A DNA stretch of 64,000 bases from Hymenobacter elongatus (GCF_004745955.1 NZ_SRLD01000012.1:1-64000); one strand, 5' to 3'; shown: positions 16,831 to 25,380, counted from the first letter of the stretch. The notes: generated by a model not told the origin, from the sequence alone. Translations and numbers: made by a program.

Positions 16831-17496
16831 TTACGATGCCGGCTCATTGAGGGCCCGCACTATTTCGGCTGCTTTCGTGAAGTACACCTGCAAGGCAGAC
16901 TGATCGGCAGCCGTACTATGACCCGAGAGCTGCCGCGCTTGCTCGCTCAGTTCCGCCACGGGCGTTTCCAGAGCCGGATAGGCTTTCTGCTGCATGGCCT
17001 GCATCAGCCCTACCACGGCTACCAGACCCGGCCGCAAGCTAGCATTGGGCTCTGAGCTACGACTAATGGCGCTGGTCAGGTCGTTGCGCCGCTCGCTCAC
17101 GGCCGCGTCGCGCAGATCAGCGCGGTCAGCCAGCTCCCCGAGCGTAGCACTTAACATCTGGAGGCCTCGGCGGGCATAATCGGGGCTATCGGCTTCGTTG
17201 GCGGCAAAACTGGCCAACTCCTCGGGAGTAGATGGGGCTTCTTCGGCGGCTATGTCGGCCACGGCGGCTCCCGTACCCCCATCGGCGGGCGGCGGCGTGG
17301 CGCGGGCGGTTTCCTCGGCCTCCGAAACGGGAGCAGGACTGGCGCTGGTGACGGGGGTGGCAGGTCCGGTGGGCGCGGGACTGGTGTCGGCGCGTAGAAA
17401 GAAGTAGGCCAGCAGGCCCAGCACGGCCAGAGCCAGCAAAACGAGCAGCCAGGGGCTGGGAGCAGATTTCTTGCGCTGAATGTTGATTTCGGCCAT
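16831..17496 (-). CDS. membrane-anchored protein of unknown function
   Basis: A 221-residue protein with one N-terminal transmembrane segment (WLLVLLALAVLGLLAYFFL, about residues 16-34) preceded by a short basic tail. A long Ala/Pro/Thr-rich linker follows (about residues 36-90), then a helical domain (about 95-221, LQMLSATLGELADRADLRDA, LVAVVGLMQAMQQKAYPALE). The likely topology is cytoplasmic N-terminus with the helical domain outside the inner membrane. I recognise no family. It is 45 bases upstream of the PRC-barrel gene and probably in the same transcript. Confidence 0.7.
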   Translation of the reverse strand: MAEINIQRKKSAPSPWLLVLLALAVLGLLAYFFLRADTSPAPTGPATPVTSASPAPVSEAEETARATPPPADGGTGAAVADIAAEEAPSTPEELASFAANEADSPDYARRGLQMLSATLGELADRADLRDAAVSERRNDLTSAISRSSEPNASLRPGLVAVVGLMQAMQQKAYPALETPVAELSEQARQLSGHSTAADQSALQVYFTKAAEIVRALNEPAS

Positions 17497-17924
17497 GCGA
17501 GCGGATCAGTTAGGCGTCAGGCCCCCACCATTGGCGGCCCGTTGCTGCCGAATAATACGCATTCCGGCAGAGTTGGTCGGTGCCTGGGCCCGGCATTGCC
17601 CGCCGGCGGCTTCGTCCGATCCGGAACTAGGCATGCCGCCCGCCTTGTCGGCAGCAGCATGCCTTGAGTAGTCTGGCCCTGGAATAAGTCCGGTGCCAAT
17701 GCTGTATCTAAAACTTGAGCATTATTTTTTTGCACTATACAACCTTCCCGTTCATCCTGATATAGAATTAACACTTTATATTGCATGAATTATCAAAACC
17801 ATTTTAGTAACGATTTGATAACAATCTGGTCATCACAGACTGGAGAATACAGTTTGGCAGCCAGCTTCTTTTCCGCCTGCCCACGACCAGCCTGCCCCGC
17901 TTCTTCCCATCCTTCACGCACTCT
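17497..17924. other. 428-bp intergenic stretch; possible remnant of a small gene
   Basis: The right part (about 17690-17850) is AT-rich and looks like a promoter region. The left part is GC-rich and coding-like on the minus strand. Two overlapping frames are open there: one from an ATG at 17786 (89 residues, MQYKVLILYQDEREG...), and another that ends at 17506 with IIRQQRAANGGGLTPN, 9 bases before the next minus-strand start. They could be halves of one frameshifted gene. I see no double-glycine leader peptide on the plus strand for the neighbouring exporter. No firm gene can be called. Confidence 0.3.
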
Positions 17925-19076
17925 ATGCCCAACTCTTACCCCAAATTCGACAGCTCAACCTACAATCACCTAGCGACATTTTCCTACCGCAGCAAAGCCG
18001 TATATCTGGCGGCCATGCTGGGTATCATTCTCCTGCTGGTTTCCCTGCCGCTCGTGCGCATGAGCGTTTCGGCGCAAGCGCCCGGCATGCTGCGGCCCCT
18101 GGCCGAGAAAACTGAGGTCCGCCCCCTAGTAGCGGGCACCATCACCAAGCTGCTGGTACGCGAAAACCAGCAGGTGCAGGCCGGCGACACGCTGCTGCTG
18201 CTGCAATCGGGGGCTATGCAGTCCCAACTAGCCCTGAACGCGCGGCAGCAGGCCGAGCACGCGGCCTTCGTGCAGGACCTGGCGTGGCTGGTACAGCACA
18301 TGGCCGCCCCGGCCGGGGGCCTGCGCACTCCACTCTACGGCCAGCAAGCCGCCCAGTACCAGACCCAGCTCCAGCAGTTTCGGAACCAGCTCCAGAAAAG
18401 CAGCCGCGACGTGGCCACCAGTCAGGAGCTGTTCCGCGACAAAGTCATTGCCCGCGTGGAGCTCGAAGACAAGACCTTCGCCCACCGCAAGCGCCTCGAC
18501 GAGGCCCGGGTGCTCACCGAAACCCAGCGCAGCCAGTGGCAGGCCGAGCTGGCCAGCCACCGCGCCGCCCTGGCCGAGCTGCGCGGGCAGCAGCAGCAGC
18601 TGGGCCTGGAGCGCCGCCTCTACTGCCTGCGCGCCCCCGTGACGGGCACCGTGCAGCAGCTGGCCGGCAAGTACGTGGGCAGCTACGTGCAGAGCGGCGA
18701 GCTGCTGGGCACCCTCTCCCCCGACGGCGACCTGCTGGCCGAGTGCTACGTGTCGCCGAAGGACATCGGCTTTATGCGCGTGGGCATGCCAGCCCGCTTC
18801 CAGGTCGATGCCTTCGACTACAACCAGTGGGGCCTGGTGGAAGGCCGGATTACGGACGTATCGCGCGACTTCGTGCTGGTCAACAATGAGCCCGTGTTCA
18901 AGGTGCGCTGCCAGCTGAGCCGCGCTTTCCTGCAGCTCGACAACGGCTACCGCGGCACCCTGCGCAAGAGCATGACGGTGCACGCCCGCTTCCTGCTGGC
19001 CCGCCGCACGCTCTGGCAGCTGCTCTTCGACCGCGCCGACAACTGGCTGAACCCGACCCAGGACGGCGTCAGCTAG
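17925..19076 (+). CDS. HlyD-family membrane-fusion protein
   Basis: A 383-residue periplasmic adaptor of a type 1 secretion system. It has one N-terminal transmembrane helix (AMLGIILLLVSLPLVRM, about residues 30-47), a first biotinyl-lipoyl half (VRPLVAGTITKLLVRENQQV), a long coiled-coil hairpin (about residues 95-225, with QLQQFRNQLQKSSRD), a second lipoyl half (LRAPVTGTVQQLAGKYVGS), and a beta-barrel region near the C-terminus. It is followed after 59 bases by the C39-type ABC exporter on the same strand, its likely partner. Codons favour G or C at the third position strongly, as in the ABC gene. Confidence 0.9.
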   Translation: MPNSYPKFDSSTYNHLATFSYRSKAVYLAAMLGIILLLVSLPLVRMSVSAQAPGMLRPLAEKTEVRPLVAGTITKLLVRENQQVQAGDTLLLLQSGAMQSQLALNARQQAEHAAFVQDLAWLVQHMAAPAGGLRTPLYGQQAAQYQTQLQQFRNQLQKSSRDVATSQELFRDKVIARVELEDKTFAHRKRLDEARVLTETQRSQWQAELASHRAALAELRGQQQQLGLERRLYCLRAPVTGTVQQLAGKYVGSYVQSGELLGTLSPDGDLLAECYVSPKDIGFMRVGMPARFQVDAFDYNQWGLVEGRITDVSRDFVLVNNEPVFKVRCQLSRAFLQLDNGYRGTLRKSMTVHARFLLARRTLWQLLFDRADNWLNPTQDGVS

Positions 19077-19135
19077 TCCCGCTTTTTTGCCCCCTTCCCT
19101 ATTCCTGGCTTCGACCGGGCCTTATCCTATTGCTC

Positions 19136-21340
19136 ATGCCCCTGAATACCTCCATCCGCCAGCGCGACGCGGCCGACTGCGGCGCGGCCTGCCTGGCATC
19201 CGTGGCTGCCCACTACGGCCTGCTGCTGCCCCTGGCCCGCGTGCGGCAGCACACGCCCGTCACGGCCCACGGCACCGATATGCCCCACCTGCTGAAGGCC
19301 GCCGCCAAGCTCGGCCTGGAAGCCCGCGGCGTGCAAAGCGACTTAGCTAATCTGGCCGGGGTGCCCCTGCCCGCCATTGCGCCCATCGTGCTCAATGAAG
19401 ACGATTCGGTATGCCGCTACGTAGTGATTTACCGGGTGGGAAAGCGCCGTATCACCTACCTCGACCCCGCCGACGGCAGGCGCCACCGCCTGCGCCTGGC
19501 CGACTTCGCCCAGTACTGGACCGGCACGCTGCTGCTGGCCCGCCCGGATGCGTCCTTCGAGGCCGGCAACCATAAAAAATCGGTACTCGGGCGCTTCTGG
19601 GAGCTGGTGCAGCCCCACGGCTCCATTATCACCCAGGCCCTGGTGGGCTCGGTGCTGTACACGGTGCTGGGGCTGGCCATGTCGGTGTTCGTGCAGAAAA
19701 TCGTAGACCACGTGCTGGTCGACGGCAACCGCAACCTGCTGAACCTGCTGGGCCTGGGCATGGTGGTGCTGCTGGTGTTTCAGGTGTTTCTGGGCACCAT
19801 GAAAAGCCTGTTTGCCCTCCAGACCGGCCAGCAGATTGATGCCCGTCTCACCCTGGGCTACTACAACCACCTGCTGCGCCTGCCCCAGACCTTCTTCGAC
19901 TCCATGCGGGTGGGCGAAATCATTTCCCGCCTCGACAGCGGCATCAAGGTCCGGGCCTTCGTGAATGAAACGGCCCTGAACCTGCTGGTGAACCTGTTCA
20001 TCGTGGTGCTCTCGTTCGGGCTCATGTTTACCTACTACTGGAAGCTGGCCGCGCTGATGTCCATCATTCTGCCCCTGTACGCGGGTATCTACTGGGTGCA
20101 GAACCACCTGAACCGCCGTTCCCAGCGCCGCCTGATGGAGCAGACAGCCGAAATGGACGCTCAACTGGTGGAGTCGGTCACGGGTATGGGCACCATCAAG
20201 CGGCTGGGCATGGAAAGCTTCGCTAGCGAGCGGACCGAGGCCCGCTTCATGGGCCTGATGCGGGCCGTATCCGTATCGGGCCGGCAGGGCATTCTGAGCA
20301 ACGCGGCTACCGAGTTCGTGTCGCAGCTGTTCCGCATCGGCCTGCTGTGGGTGGGCTCCTACTTCGTGCTCGACCACGAGCTGACGCCCGGCGAGCTGCT
20401 GTCGTTCTACGCCATCGTGGGCTACTTCGCCGGCCCGGCCACGGCCCTGATGGGCGCCAACAAGTCGGTGCAGGATGCCCTGATTGCGGCCGACCGGATG
20501 TTTGAGGTGATTGACCTGGAAGCCGAGGCCCAGGACCAGAAAACGGAGCTGACGCCCGAGCTGGCCGGCGACGTGGTGCTGCACAACGTTTCGTTTGCCT
20601 ATCACCCCGGCCTGCCGGTGCTGCGCGGGCTGAGCCTGCGGGTGCAGCGCGGCTCCATCACGGGCATCGTGGGTGAAAGCGGGGCCGGCAAAACCACCCT
20701 GCTGTCGCTGCTGCAGGGCCTGTACCCGGTCGAGGCAGGCAGCATCACCATCGGCGGCCTCGACGTGCGCCACCTGCACCTGGGCAGCCTGCGCCGGGTG
20801 GTGGGCATCGTGCCCCAGCAGATTGACCTGTTCTCGGGCTCCGTGGCCGACAACATCACCATCGGCGACCCGCTGCCCGACATGGCTCGCGTTATCACGC
20901 TGTGCCGGGAGCTGGGCGTGCTGGCCTTCATCGAGCAGCTGCCCCACGGCTTTGCCACCCAGCTGGGCGAGCGGGGTGCCGGCCTCTCGGGCGGGCAGAA
21001 GCAGCGCCTGGCCCTGGCCCGCGCCCTCTACCGCAACCCCGAAATCCTGATCCTGGACGAGGCCACCTCCTCCATGGATGCCGCCGCCGAACACTACGTG
21101 CACGACACGCTGCTCCGCCTGCGCGACGCCGGCAAGACCATCATCATCATTGCCCACCGCCTGAGCACCGTGGCCCACGCCGACAAGATTGTGGTGCTGG
21201 CCGACGGGCAGGTAAAGGAAGAGGGTGCCCACGCCCAGCTCCTGCACGACGGCGGGGCCTACGCCGGCCTCTGGCAGCAGCTCATGCCGGGCTCCGCGCC
21301 CGTGGTGCCGGTACCGTCCCGGGAAGCGGCCACGCCCTAG
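19136..21340 (+). CDS. C39 peptidase-domain ABC exporter (bacteriocin/peptide type)
   Basis: A 734-residue exporter with an N-terminal C39 peptidase domain, six transmembrane helices (about residues 165-420) and an ATPase domain with Walker A GESGAGKTT, signature LSGGQKQRLALARAL, Walker B ILILDEATS and the switch His in IIAHRLSTV. In the peptidase domain the Cys is present (Cys15 in DCGAACLAS) and so is the Asp (YLDPADG, Asp110), but the usual His before VVIY is Arg94 (CRYVVIY, codon CGC at 19415). Cleavage of a double-glycine leader may thus be lost. The ATG at 19136 is preferred over a TTG two codons upstream. It ends at a 70-bp perfect palindrome. No substrate gene is visible nearby. Confidence 0.92.
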   Translation: MPLNTSIRQRDAADCGAACLASVAAHYGLLLPLARVRQHTPVTAHGTDMPHLLKAAAKLGLEARGVQSDLANLAGVPLPAIAPIVLNEDDSVCRYVVIYRVGKRRITYLDPADGRRHRLRLADFAQYWTGTLLLARPDASFEAGNHKKSVLGRFWELVQPHGSIITQALVGSVLYTVLGLAMSVFVQKIVDHVLVDGNRNLLNLLGLGMVVLLVFQVFLGTMKSLFALQTGQQIDARLTLGYYNHLLRLPQTFFDSMRVGEIISRLDSGIKVRAFVNETALNLLVNLFIVVLSFGLMFTYYWKLAALMSIILPLYAGIYWVQNHLNRRSQRRLMEQTAEMDAQLVESVTGMGTIKRLGMESFASERTEARFMGLMRAVSVSGRQGILSNAATEFVSQLFRIGLLWVGSYFVLDHELTPGELLSFYAIVGYFAGPATALMGANKSVQDALIAADRMFEVIDLEAEAQDQKTELTPELAGDVVLHNVSFAYHPGLPVLRGLSLRVQRGSITGIVGESGAGKTTLLSLLQGLYPVEAGSITIGGLDVRHLHLGSLRRVVGIVPQQIDLFSGSVADNITIGDPLPDMARVITLCRELGVLAFIEQLPHGFATQLGERGAGLSGGQKQRLALARALYRNPEILILDEATSSMDAAAEHYVHDTLLRLRDAGKTIIIIAHRLSTVAHADKIVVLADGQVKEEGAHAQLLHDGGAYAGLWQQLMPGSAPVVPVPSREAATP

Positions 21341-21356
21341 GCTGGCACTACCCAGA

Positions 21357-21426
21357 CAAACGAAGGTCGCCCCGGCGGAGCCAACTCAGCTAGCTGAGTT
21401 GGCTCCGCCGGGGCGACCTTCGTTTG
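21357..21426. terminator. perfect 70-bp palindrome between convergent genes
   Basis: Arms at 21357-21391 and 21392-21426 are exact reverse complements of 35 bases with no spacer. It lies between the ABC exporter gene (plus) and the cysteine desulfurase gene (minus), and ends 11 bases before the latter's stop. It would form a very stable hairpin on both transcripts, so it probably ends or protects both mRNAs. No U-tract is seen. Confidence 0.85.
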
Positions 21427-21436
21427 GGGCTTATAT

Positions 21437-22621
21437 CTACGCCGGCACCTTGCGGTACATCTTGGCCAGCTGCTCCACAGCGTAATCTACTTCGGGAGCC
21501 GTGTTGTACTTGCTCATCGAAAACCGGATAGCTCCCCGCTGCGGGTCGCAGCCCAGGGCTGTCAGTACGTGCGAGCCGGCATCGGCCCCGCTGCTACACG
21601 CCGAGCCGCCCGATACCGATACCCGACTGATATCCAGATTGAACAACAGCATCTCGTTGAGGGCCGACGGTGGCAGGCTCACGCTCAGTACCGTGTACAG
21701 GCTCTGGTCGGTAGTGGCCGAGAGGCCGTTGAACCGCACATCCTCGATTTCGGTGGTCAGCCGCGAAATGAACCGTTCTTTCAGAGCCTGAATGTGCTGC
21801 CGATGGGCTGCCATATCCCGGCAGGCAATTTCCAGGGCTTTAGCCAGCCCCACGATACCATACACATTCTCCGTTCCGGCCCGCACGTTGCGCTCCTGCG
21901 ACCCACCATGAATCAAGGGGCTGACCTGCACTTCCGGCCGCCGATACAGGAAGCCAATGCCCTTGGGGCCATGAAATTTGTGCGCCGAGCCTACCAAAAA
22001 GTGGGTTTTGAGCTTCTGCACATCGTGCTGATAATGCCCCATCGTCTGCACCGTATCGGTGTGAAAAATGGCTTTATGCCGCTCACAAATGTCGCCGATA
22101 GCAACGATGTCGTTCAGGTTCCCGATTTCATTATTAGCGTGCATCAGGCTCACAAATGAGCGGTCATTAGCAGCTAGTAATTCATCTAAGTGCGCCAAGT
22201 CAAGCTGGCCCTGCGCATCATGTCGCAAATAGCTTAGCGTGATGTCGCCGGTTTTTTCCAGCGCCTGCAAGGTGTGCAGCACCGCGTGGTGTTCGAGCTT
22301 GGACGTAACAGCGTGGCGCAGCCCCAGCGTCCGGACACTACCGAAGGCCGCGTAATTGTCGCTCTCGGTACCACCAGATGTAAAGGAAATTTCGGCGGGC
22401 GCGGCGTTAATCAGGTGCGCAATGGTCTTGCGGGCATTCTCAATGGCTGCCCGCACCTTGCGGCCGTGGCCGTGGATGCTGCTGGGGTTGCCAAAATGCT
22501 CGAGCATAAACGGTAGCATGGCATCCAGTACTTCCGGATCGAGGGGCGTAGTGGCCGCATTATCGAAATAGACGGCCAGTGGAGTGGCCGTGGAGGCGTG
22601 CGAATCGGAGTGGTGAGGCAT
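21437..22621 (-). CDS. cysteine desulfurase (NifS/IscS family)
   Basis: A 394-residue PLP enzyme that takes sulfur from cysteine for Fe-S cluster or thio-cofactor synthesis. Landmarks are YFDNAATTPLDPEVLDAM, the PLP lysine in GSAHKFHGPKG and the persulfide-forming Cys in SGGSACSSGAD. The ATG at 22621 (MPHHSDSHAS) is used; a start 13 residues upstream is unlikely. No IscU or SufE gene is adjacent, so which pathway it serves is not shown. It may have its own promoter (TATTTTTG at 22675-22668, minus strand). Confidence 0.93.
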   Translation of the reverse strand: MPHHSDSHASTATPLAVYFDNAATTPLDPEVLDAMLPFMLEHFGNPSSIHGHGRKVRAAIENARKTIAHLINAAPAEISFTSGGTESDNYAAFGSVRTLGLRHAVTSKLEHHAVLHTLQALEKTGDITLSYLRHDAQGQLDLAHLDELLAANDRSFVSLMHANNEIGNLNDIVAIGDICERHKAIFHTDTVQTMGHYQHDVQKLKTHFLVGSAHKFHGPKGIGFLYRRPEVQVSPLIHGGSQERNVRAGTENVYGIVGLAKALEIACRDMAAHRQHIQALKERFISRLTTEIEDVRFNGLSATTDQSLYTVLSVSLPPSALNEMLLFNLDISRVSVSGGSACSSGADAGSHVLTALGCDPQRGAIRFSMSKYNTAPEVDYAVEQLAKMYRKVPA

Positions 22622-22675
22622 ACGCGCAACGAGGGAAAAGTGGAGAGCCGCGCGGAGCACGGCCGCACAAAAATA

Positions 22676-22705
22676 AAGGATTCCGGCTTGGTAGCCGGAA
22701 TCCTT
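22676..22705 (-). terminator. terminator after glmM
   Basis: A perfect 13-bp stem with a TGGT loop lies 24 bases downstream of the glmM stop and is followed on the minus strand by TATTTTTGTG. It separates glmM from the cysteine desulfurase gene. Confidence 0.85.
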
Positions 22706-22729
22706 GACAACTGCTCGGCAAAAAGCCCT

Positions 22730-24124
22730 TTAGCTCTTCACCGATATAATCTCCTTGATGTCGGCAATGATCTTATTGGCCAAATGGTCGGCGGTAGCAT
22801 TGGAGTCCGACTCGGCATAGATCCGGATAATAGGCTCCGTATTTGATTTGCGCAGATGCACCCACTCTTTATCGAACTCGATTTTCACCCCGTCGATGGT
22901 ATTCACTGGCTGCTTAGCGTAGCGCTGCTCCATCTGGGTCAGCACTGCATCGGTGTTGATTTCCGGCGTCAGCTCAATCTTGTTCTTCGAGATGAAATAG
23001 CCCGGATACGAAGCCCGCAGCCGCGTCATGGTCAGGTTAGACTTGGCCAGATGACTCAGGAACAGTGCAATACCGACCAGAGAGTCGCGCCCGTAGTGCA
23101 GCTCGGGGTAAATGATGCCACCGTTGCCTTCGCCACCGATAATGGCGTTGGTTTCCTTCATCTTGGTTACCACGTTCACCTCGCCTACCGCTGCGGCGGC
23201 GTAGTGTCCGCCGTGCTTCTCGGTCACGTCGCGCAGGGCGCGAGTGCTGCTTAGGTTACTCACCGTGTTACCACCGCCATTTTGCTGCAGCACATAGTCG
23301 GCCACGGCTACCAGCGTGTATTCCTCGCCGAACATCGTGCCGTCCTCATTCACCAGCGCCAAGCGGTCAACGTCGGGGTCCACCACAATGCCCAGGTCGA
23401 AAGAGCCTTTCTGCATCGTCTTGGCAATTTCGCGCAGGTTTTCGGGCAGCGGCTCGGGGTTGTGGGCAAAGTCGCCGGTCGGCTCGCAAAACAGCTTCTC
23501 GATGATTTCCACGCCCAGCTGCTCCAGCAGCATCGGCACAGCAAAGCCGCCCGTAGAGTTCACCGCATCCACCACCACCCGGAAGTTCTTGGCTTTGATA
23601 GCCGCTTTATCAACCAAAGGCAAAGCCAGAATAGCGTTGATGTGCTGCTGCAAAAACGTGTCGTCGGTGGTGTAGCTGCCCAGCTTGGTGACGGGCGCAA
23701 AATCAAACGACTCCGAGTCGCCCAGAGCTAGTACCTGCTGCCCGTCGGCATCTGAGATAAACTCGCCTTTGTCGTTGAGCAGCTTCAGCGCGTTCCACTG
23801 CTTGGGATTGTGCGAAGCGGTGAGAATGATGCCGCCGCCCGCTTTTTTAGCCGGCACCGCCATTTCCACGGTGGGTGTGGTGCTCAGGCCCAGGTCGATG
23901 ACGTGGATGCCCAGCCCGCGCAGGGTGCCTTCTACCAGCTTGCTCACCATTTCACCCGAAATGCGCGCATCACGGCCGATGATAATGGTGTTGTTCTGCG
24001 TTTTCTCCAGTACCCAGGTGCCAAAGGCCGCTGCGTACTTTACGATGTCAATAGGAGTCAGGCCTTCGCCTGCGGCACCACCTATGGTGCCCCGGATGCC
24101 GGAAATTGATTTAATAAGTGCCAC
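22730..24124 (-). CDS. glmM: phosphoglucosamine mutase
   Basis: A 464-residue phosphohexomutase converting glucosamine-6-phosphate to the 1-phosphate for UDP-GlcNAc synthesis. The phosphoserine is Ser104 in TASHNPKQWNALK, the metal loop is DPDVDRLA, the sugar loop GEGNGG, and the phosphate loop is KSNTEPIIRIY. The GTG at 24124 (V/M-ALIKSISGIRGT) is chosen because it gives the family N-terminus and lies just downstream of a TACTTTTG promoter box; the longer reading would span that promoter. It ends in a clear terminator. Confidence 0.93.
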   Translation of the reverse strand: MALIKSISGIRGTIGGAAGEGLTPIDIVKYAAAFGTWVLEKTQNNTIIIGRDARISGEMVSKLVEGTLRGLGIHVIDLGLSTTPTVEMAVPAKKAGGGIILTASHNPKQWNALKLLNDKGEFISDADGQQVLALGDSESFDFAPVTKLGSYTTDDTFLQQHINAILALPLVDKAAIKAKNFRVVVDAVNSTGGFAVPMLLEQLGVEIIEKLFCEPTGDFAHNPEPLPENLREIAKTMQKGSFDLGIVVDPDVDRLALVNEDGTMFGEEYTLVAVADYVLQQNGGGNTVSNLSSTRALRDVTEKHGGHYAAAAVGEVNVVTKMKETNAIIGGEGNGGIIYPELHYGRDSLVGIALFLSHLAKSNLTMTRLRASYPGYFISKNKIELTPEINTDAVLTQMEQRYAKQPVNTIDGVKIEFDKEWVHLRKSNTEPIIRIYAESDSNATADHLANKIIADIKEIISVKS

Positions 24125-24147
24125 AAGCAATGTCTGGTTTGAGAGTG

Positions 24148-24155
24148 CAAAAGTA
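24148..24155 (-). promoter_or_regulatory. -7 promoter box of glmM
   Basis: The minus strand reads TACTTTTG, matching TAnnTTTG, 23 bases before the GTG start at 24124. No -33 box is evident. Confidence 0.45.
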
Positions 24156-24255
24156 GAGAAATGACCCTGCTTTTCTAGGAAAGTATTTCCGTGCCCGAGG
24201 TGTGGTGCCCACACCCCGGCTCTACATACGTATACCCCGGCCGGCTTGGGCACCG

Positions 24256-24263
24256 TATATTTG
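24256..24263 (+). promoter_or_regulatory. -7 promoter box of mazG, possibly leaderless
   Basis: TATATTTG is a full match to TAnnTTTG and ends only 5 bases before the mazG ATG at 24269. With the usual spacing, transcription would begin at or next to the start codon, implying a leaderless mRNA. Confidence 0.45.
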
Positions 24264-24268
24264 GCTCA

Positions 24269-25114
24269 ATGGAAACACAACACGCTATGCCCCCCCGGCG
24301 CGCCGAGCAGCTAGCCGCCTTTGGCCGTCTGCTCGACGTATTGGAGCGCCTGCGGGCCGAATGTCCCTGGGATCAGAAACAAACGATGCAGAGTTTACGT
24401 CATCTTACTATTGAGGAGACGTATGAACTCTCCGACGCCATCCTGCGGGATGACCTCGCGGATGTGAAGAAGGAACTCGGCGACGTGATGCTGCACCTCA
24501 CGTTCTACGCCAAAATAGCCGCTGAAACGGGCCATTTTGATATTGCGGACGTACTCGATGCGCAGTGTGAGAAACTCATTTTCCGTCATCCTCATATCTA
24601 TGGCGACACCGTCGTGACGAGCGAAGAAGACGTAAAACGCAACTGGGAACAGCTGAAATTGCGGGAAAAAGGCAACTCTTCGGTGCTGGGCGGCGTACCG
24701 ACTTCCCTGCCAGCATTGGTAAAGGCCATGCGGATTCAGGAGAAAGCCCGAGGCGCGGGCTTCGACTGGGACAAGCCGGAGCAGGTCTGGAAAAAGGTGC
24801 AGGAAGAGCTGGCCGAATTTGGGGTTGAATACGCCCACGCCGACCCGGCGCAGCGCAACCAGGAACAAGCGGCAGCCGAGTTCGGCGACCTGCTGTTTTC
24901 GCTGGTCAACTTCGCCCGGTTCGCCGGTATCAACCCGGAAGAAGCGCTGGAGCGGACCAACCGGAAGTTCATACACCGCTTTCAGTACCTTGAAACCGAA
25001 TCAGCCCGTGATGGTCACCGTTTGGCCGATATGACCCTGGTCCAAATGGACATGTACTGGGAACAAGCGAAAAAAATGAACTTAAAGAAGCAAGAAAACG
25101 AAAACCAGAAATAG
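24269..25114 (+). CDS. mazG: nucleoside triphosphate pyrophosphohydrolase MazG
   Basis: A 281-residue MazG that hydrolyses NTPs and dNTPs to the monophosphate and pyrophosphate. It has two MazG domains: ECPWDQKQTMQSLRHLTIEE then KKELGDVMLHL in the first, and KVQEELAEF with EFGDLLFSLVNFAR in the second; these EExxE/ExxD sets bind magnesium. The ATG at 24269 (METQHAMPPRR) is chosen because the 26-residue upstream extension crosses the promoter box. The C-terminus is Lys-rich. Confidence 0.93.
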   Translation: METQHAMPPRRAEQLAAFGRLLDVLERLRAECPWDQKQTMQSLRHLTIEETYELSDAILRDDLADVKKELGDVMLHLTFYAKIAAETGHFDIADVLDAQCEKLIFRHPHIYGDTVVTSEEDVKRNWEQLKLREKGNSSVLGGVPTSLPALVKAMRIQEKARGAGFDWDKPEQVWKKVQEELAEFGVEYAHADPAQRNQEQAAAEFGDLLFSLVNFARFAGINPEEALERTNRKFIHRFQYLETESARDGHRLADMTLVQMDMYWEQAKKMNLKKQENENQK

Positions 25115-25221
25115 CCTTTTTTTAAGTCCCAACCCGCTTTGAAGCGTTTAAACGCATTTTCCATTTGGCAGCACGTAGGTTTTTATTTAGGTTTGCCAAG
25201 GATACTCTGATTTCGGAACGG

Positions 25222-25288
25222 GCCCCGCGCACGAGCAGACCCACACTTTGCCACCCCGGTGGCTGCCAAGTGTGCGGGTGAGCGGGGC
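25222..25288 (+). other. structured region upstream of the exbB operon
   Basis: GCCCCGC (25222-25228) pairs with GCGGGGC (25282-25288). Inside, CACACTT and CCACC pair with GGTGG and AAGTGTG (about 25242-25272), giving a stacked hairpin about 67 bases long. It lies 92 bases before exbB, in a 266-base gap without ORFs. It could be a terminator for mazG or a 5' leader structure; no known riboswitch is recognised. Confidence 0.4.
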
Positions 25289-25380
25289 GCTGCTGTCTTC
25301 AGAATATGCGGTTTACAATCTTCACTTTTTTCACCTTCGAGTTCAACCTTTCACCACCAACCCACTAATTCTCCGGAACA

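Noticed and set aside
17785..17973. 62-codon frame just before the HlyD gene as a possible exported peptide
   Set aside because: It overlaps the HlyD start in another frame and lacks a double-glycine leader or a Cys-rich core.
19343..21247. 634-codon open frame antisense to the ABC exporter
   Set aside because: It covers the exporter's coding strand, is rich in His, Gln and Val, and has no domain; it is an artefact of GC-biased codons.
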